Source of the DNA: Companilactobacillus nantensis DSM 16982
GTDB lineage: Bacteria > Bacillota > Bacilli > Lactobacillales > Lactobacillaceae
NCBI RefSeq assembly: GCF_001435815.1
Contig: NZ_AZFV01000007.1
Location: 50,481 to 114,480 of the forward strand
Length of the DNA stretch: 64,000 bases
Direction: 5' to 3'
Under the pieces are notes generated by a model. That model saw only the letters and a list, made by a program, of their open reading frames with translations, was not told the DNA's origin and did no database searches. Shown one piece after another: positions 60,413 to 64,000 of the stretch. Every line of letters starts with the position of its first letter. Position 1 is the first letter of the stretch. The translations under genes and the position numbers were made by a program.

Positions 60413-60779
60413 TCATACTCTTACCTTTACCTTCACCTATTTTTATATCTTCAGTATGATCAAAAATATTATCTGTTTCATTAATTCCCACTTTTTTAGC
60501 TCTTTCTACCTGAGACTTTGTGATATAACCGTTTTTGGCTAGTTGTTCAATTGTAACTTTAGACTTGCTTTCCACATTTGCCCCATCTTTATCTGGATTA
60601 TTTTCTAAAAATAGTCCTGCTTCAGTTACTAATGTTGTTTTAAATGCTTGTTCAGATTTTTTAGTTGCATTATCTCTTTGTGCTGCTAAATTAGGAATCA
60701 TAATCAACAGCAACAACGAGATAATAAACAATACAATAACCATTTCAATTAATGTGAAACCTTTACGAATTTTTTTCAT
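60399..60779 (-). CDS. comGC: Major competence pseudopilin ComGC
   Basis: A 126-residue major pseudopilin with processing site KG/FTLIEMVIVLFIISLLLLIMIPNL and the ComGC C-terminal pattern (EAGLFLENNPDK, TIEQLAKNGYITKSQVERAKK). It forms the fibre that pulls DNA through the wall. The ATG touches the comGB stop; it overlaps comGD. Confidence 0.95.
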   Translation of the reverse strand: MKKIRKGFTLIEMVIVLFIISLLLLIMIPNLAAQRDNATKKSEQAFKTTLVTEAGLFLENNPDKDGANVESKSKVTIEQLAKNGYITKSQVERAKKVGINETDNIFDHTEDIKIGEGKGKSMNGAS

Positions 60780-61792
60780 TAGGACATCCCTTTCATCATT
60801 TCGTATATTGGTAGTAATACCATCAAATATGTGACAACCACTACTATCGCAATGATTCCAAACAATATTGGTTGCACCAAATTCAATAGCTTTTTCAAAC
60901 CTCGTTGCGTTTCCTCGAACTTTAACTCTGACATCAATAACAGATCTGCAGCCAACTGTGAGCCACTTTCACCAGCCTGTAAAAGCACTCGTAGCTGCTT
61001 TGGCAACAATGGTTCATCATCAATTAACTGCAAGAGACTTTTACCTTCCGTTAAATCATTAACAAATTTATTAGCCAAGTACACTTGAATTGATCCCTTT
61101 TGAAAGCGGTTATTTGATTCACAAATATCATATAAATTCATTCCACTAGCTAGTTGCATTCCGAGACCTTGTAAAATCAAAAACTGGAAAAAGCTTAAAT
61201 AGATTGCTCCAATTGTTGGTAATTTCACAAGTACTAAAGCTTGTTGATATTCAGGTTTCCGCCTCAATTTCCAAGCAAACATCAAACCGCATATTAAGAT
61301 AATCACAAGTATTAAAAGGATTAATTGTAAAAACAAATCGATATTTTTCCCACCATTAGCGATTTCTAGCTGTGGAATAATATATATTTTCATCCCTACT
61401 AACATCGTTACTAGAAAGGCTAAGATGAAACACGGATAAGCCAAAAGCTCCTTCAATTTTGTTTTTTGACGAGCTTGGCTCTGCAATAGTTGTCCCGTTT
61501 GTTCCAATGTCTGAGCAATATTGCCGTGTTCTTGGGCAATAACTAATTGATTGAAAATCACAGTTGGTAGTTGCAAATGTTTCAACGATTGTGAAATCAT
61601 CGCACCACTTTGTAAGTCTCGATTGATTTTTGTAAATACTTTTTCATCCTCATCAAGTAAGCGTAAACAGTTAATTGACTGACTTAGTGAAAATCCATTC
61701 TTCAACAATTTACTAATGATCAATAAATATTCAGCTTGTTGACTTGTTTTTAACTTCTTACCCGAAAATGAACTCTTGATAGATATCTTCAT
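60779..61792 (-). CDS. comGB: Competence pilus inner-membrane platform protein ComGB
   Basis: A 337-residue GspF/PilC-like membrane protein with two T2SSF domains (about 15-135 and 215-330) and three hydrophobic helices near 120, 165 and 315. It anchors pilus assembly. It overlaps comGA by 35 nt, implying coupled translation. Confidence 0.93.
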   Translation of the reverse strand: MKISIKSSFSGKKLKTSQQAEYLLIISKLLKNGFSLSQSINCLRLLDEDEKVFTKINRDLQSGAMISQSLKHLQLPTVIFNQLVIAQEHGNIAQTLEQTGQLLQSQARQKTKLKELLAYPCFILAFLVTMLVGMKIYIIPQLEIANGGKNIDLFLQLILLILVIILICGLMFAWKLRRKPEYQQALVLVKLPTIGAIYLSFFQFLILQGLGMQLASGMNLYDICESNNRFQKGSIQVYLANKFVNDLTEGKSLLQLIDDEPLLPKQLRVLLQAGESGSQLAADLLLMSELKFEETQRGLKKLLNLVQPILFGIIAIVVVVTYLMVLLPIYEMMKGMS

Positions 61793-62726
61793 TTATCTGA
61801 CCCATTTGATATGACTTTTGTAAAAGTTGTTGCCAATTATCATCAATAATTTGTTGCTCAATAAAATTTTTAATCTCAGTATTTTCCATCACATCGAGAA
61901 ATAATTTCAAATCATTTTCCGTTGGAACTAATCGTTGATAAGAAATATAGTTCACTGCATTCAGTATTTCTGTGTCATTGACTCCAAATTGCCGTAAGCG
62001 TTGGATTACTGAATACTTAGATTTCCCATGAATCGTTGTCATTACGGTATAGCCACAAATAGCCGCCTGCACCACTTGTCGAGCAGTTTGGCTATCACGA
62101 ATCTCTCCAATAATCAGCACTTCAGGACGATGCCGTAAGCTAGTTTTAATCAATTCCTCATAGGTCATCCCCGCTTCAGCATTAACTTGCAATTGTAAAA
62201 AGTTATCCTCCACAATTTCGATAGGATCTTCGATACACATAACTTTTTTATTCCAGCTTAATCGCCGACCTAACGCGTACATTAACGAAGTCTTCCCTGA
62301 CCCCATAGGACCGGCAAAAATCATCATGCCCTTACGCTGAGAAATCGGTAATAATTCATCAATTATGGTCTCGTCAATATTAGAAGTTAACTCTGGGGGA
62401 TAAATCAAACGCACCACCATTGACTCTCGATTTTTAAAATCACCGACCGAAGAAATTCTAATAAAAATATTACGATTTTGATAAACGAAATTAAAAGCTC
62501 CCTTCTGTGAACGTCGTCGCTCTGAAACATCCAACCCTGAATTAAATTTTAGATAATTCATAATAGCCAGTGTTTCTTCAATCGTTAAATCAGCTACGGT
62601 ATAGCTTTGTAACGAATTACGTGCTTCCAAATGATAAAAATTATCGCGTGGTAAAAAATAAATATCAGAAATTTTATTCGTACAAGCCTCGGTTAGTAAA
62701 TTGCTAACCATTGTTTCTGCCGTCAT
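61758..62726 (-). CDS. comGA: Competence pilus assembly ATPase ComGA
   Basis: A 322-residue GspE/PilB-type traffic ATPase: Walker A GPMGSGKTS, Asp-box region MCIEDPIEIVEDNFLQLQV, Walker B region VLIIGEIRDSQTARQVVQAAICGYTVMTTIHGKS with the catalytic Glu and His box. It powers assembly of the ComGC pilus. The ATG preceded by GGGGGTC is chosen; a GTG six codons earlier lies upstream of that ribosome site. First gene of the comG operon, after the yebC terminator. Confidence 0.95.
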   Translation of the reverse strand: MTAETMVSNLLTEACTNKISDIYFLPRDNFYHLEARNSLQSYTVADLTIEETLAIMNYLKFNSGLDVSERRRSQKGAFNFVYQNRNIFIRISSVGDFKNRESMVVRLIYPPELTSNIDETIIDELLPISQRKGMMIFAGPMGSGKTSLMYALGRRLSWNKKVMCIEDPIEIVEDNFLQLQVNAEAGMTYEELIKTSLRHRPEVLIIGEIRDSQTARQVVQAAICGYTVMTTIHGKSKYSVIQRLRQFGVNDTEILNAVNYISYQRLVPTENDLKLFLDVMENTEIKNFIEQQIIDDNWQQLLQKSYQMGQINEDIYQEFIFG

Positions 62727-62756
62727 ACAACGACCCCCTTTCACAAAAGATTACGC

Positions 62757-62790
62757 AAAAAAAGACCACAGACTTTTGTCTGTGGTCTTT
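62757..62790 (-). terminator. Terminator of yebC
   Basis: AAAGACCACAGAC TTTT GTCTGTGGTCTTT, a 13-bp stem with a T-run on the minus strand, 12 nt past the stop codon. Confidence 0.93.
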
Positions 62791-62801
62791 AATTATTTGA
62801 A

Positions 62802-63536
62802 TTATTCGTCATCGTCATCTGCAGCAGCAGTATAAACTTCTGAAACGTCTTCATCATCTTCCAATTGGTCGATCATGTGTTCGAATTGTTCTTGTTTATC
62901 TTCTGGTACTGGTGTCGTATTTTGAGGGATCATTGTCAACTCAGAGTCGGCAAGTTCGTATCCCTTTTCGATCAATCCATCACGTACTGCAGCAAATTCT
63001 TTTGCTTCAGTGTAGATTTCATAAGCGTCGTCAGATGTTTGAAGATCATCAGCGCCAAGATCCATGATATCCATTAAAACAGTATCTTCATCTTGAGAGT
63101 TCTTTGAACGGTCAAGAACGATATAACCTTTACGGTCAAACATGTAAGCAACTGAACCACTTGAGCCCATGCTTCCTCCGTTACGGGTAAATGCAACACG
63201 TACGGCAGAAGCAGTTCTGTTTTTGTTATCTGTCAAAGCTTCTACTAAAACTGCAACTCCACCTGGAGCGTAGCCTTCGTATGTAACTTCATCATAATGT
63301 TCATCACTACCGCCATCAGCCTTGTCTAAGGCACGTTTAATGTTGTCCTTTGGCATATTGGCTGCACGAGCTTTATCTACTATTAAACGAAGGGCAGCAT
63401 TATCGTTAGGATCGGAGCCACCTGCCTTAGCTGCCATAAATAATTCTCTAGACAACTTTTGGAAGATTTTACCACGCTTGGCATCTTGGGCACTTTTTCT
63501 ACCTTGGATGTTATGCCATTTTGAATGTCCTGACAT
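62802..63536 (-). CDS. yebC: YebC/PmpR-family regulator or translation factor
   Basis: A 244-residue YebC-family protein. Landmarks are [25 protein letters not shown] at the N-terminus, [56 protein letters not shown] and [17 protein letters not shown]. Older work describes such proteins as DNA-binding regulators; recent work assigns some of them to relief of ribosome stalling at proline stretches. Own terminator; located upstream of comG. Confidence 0.95.
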   Translation of the reverse strand: MSGHSKWHNIQGRKSAQDAKRGKIFQKLSRELFMAAKAGGSDPNDNAALRLIVDKARAANMPKDNIKRALDKADGGSDEHYDEVTYEGYAPGGVAVLVEALTDNKNRTASAVRVAFTRNGGSMGSSGSVAYMFDRKGYIVLDRSKNSQDEDTVLMDIMDLGADDLQTSDDAYEIYTEAKEFAAVRDGLIEKGYELADSELTMIPQNTTPVPEDKQEQFEHMIDQLEDDEDVSEVYTAAADDDDE

Positions 63537-63649
63537 TTCTGTTTCCTTCTTTCATGATTAATTGTAAACCGCATATTATTTTATCAAAGTAATCGTTTTA
63601 TTTCAATATTTGCGGGATAAATAACCATGAATTATTCCAGATATTAGCC

Positions 63650-64000
63650 TTAATGATGAACTTTCTTGATATCGATTACACCAAACGTCAAAATTGCGAT
63701 TATTACACCTAATATTTGCATTCCGACACCACTTTCGTTTCCTGTTTGTGGGAACGTTGCGACACCAGATTTTTGATAGGTTGGTTGATAATCTGTTGCT
63801 ATTAATGTACCTGAGTTTTTACCACTAATTCCGGGAATATAATAAACGGATTCAGAAACAGCCTGTTGTCCATTTTGCTTGGAGTCAGCTTCAATAATTG
63901 GTTTCGATGGGTCTATTGGGTCTGTTGAATCTGTTGGGTCCGTTGGGTCCGTTGGATCTGTTGGGTCCGTTGGGTCCGTTGGATCTGTTGGATCTGTTGG
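63650..64000 (-). CDS. C-terminal end of a sortase-anchored surface protein (partial)
   Basis: An open frame entering from the right edge encodes a Pro-Thr-Asp repeat region ((PTD)n, about 63910-64000, built from 9-nt units CCAACNGAY), a short linker, the sorting signal FPQTG, a hydrophobic helix (VGMQILGVIIAILTFGVI) and the basic tail DIKKVHH before TAA at 63650-63652. This is a wall-anchored protein processed by sortase A; the repeat region probably spans the wall. The rest lies outside the window. Confidence 0.88.
   Translation of the reverse strand, partial: PTDPTDPTDPTDPTDPTDPTDPTDSTDPIDPSKPIIEADSKQNGQQAVSESVYYIPGISGKNSGTLIATDYQPTYQKSGVATFPQTGNESGVGMQILGVIIAILTFGVIDIKKVHH

Noticed and set aside
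63909..64000. CRISPR-like or minisatellite array at the right edge
   Set aside because: The 9-nt units are in frame in a wall-protein gene and code for Pro-Thr-Asp.

Overview
The window is a 64-kb stretch of a low-GC Gram-positive chromosome, almost certainly a Lactobacillaceae species. The evidence is a complete comG operon followed by a ytxK-like gene and ackA, an ssrA RNA whose tag reads AKNNNNYALAA, WxL surface proteins, a sortase-anchored protein with an FPQTG signal, an lpdC/ubiX/lpdD-type gallate decarboxylase operon, a methionine T-box, and frequent TTG starts behind strong Shine-Dalgarno sites. A Companilactobacillus-like genome fits, but that is an inference.

Layout. 0-16 kb: a dedA-yfhO-PAP2 envelope operon; an ArlRS-like two-component system with a small membrane protein in front; coaBC; the lpdC-ubiX-lpdD operon; a UvrD-like helicase overlapping a LysR gene; a divergent HAD phosphatase. 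16-23 kb: two PspC miniproteins, an SRPBCC protein, an XRE-TPR regulator, and a methionine ABC locus (metQ, metN, metI, second metQ) behind a T-box. 23-32 kb: a SAP-domain protein, a LysM/3D wall protein, YitT, RelBE, ssrA, a Fic/Doc-like gene coupled to a 43-codon ORF, an XRE gene and an MFS transporter. 32-38 kb: two tandem WxL-type surface proteins of about 820 residues. 38-43 kb: GNATs, a drug-efflux MFS pump with a structured leader, an SMR exporter behind a guanidine-IV-like leader, and a secreted GDPD. 43-50 kb: a polysaccharide locus with a GT2-GtrA fusion, a BcsA-like synthase carrying PilZ, and two paralogous multi-membrane GT-C-like proteins, one broken by an in-frame TGA. 50-64 kb: UMF1 transporter, adhE, oleate hydratase, ackA, ytxK-like, comGG to comGA, yebC, and the 3' end of a wall-anchored protein.

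The most unusual content lies between the genes. Family A is an element of about 180 bp present in seven complete copies plus one cut by the left edge. It folds as a four-helix cloverleaf. Its helix sequences differ between copies but stay complementary, while loops and junctions are conserved. Family B (three units at two loci) is a second, unrelated family of long nested hairpins with the same covarying behaviour; it sits exactly on the stop codons of adhE and ackA. Several copies of both families lie between a stop codon and that gene's terminator, so they should be transcribed in 3' UTRs.

All functional calls rest on reading motifs by eye. No database search or folding program was run.
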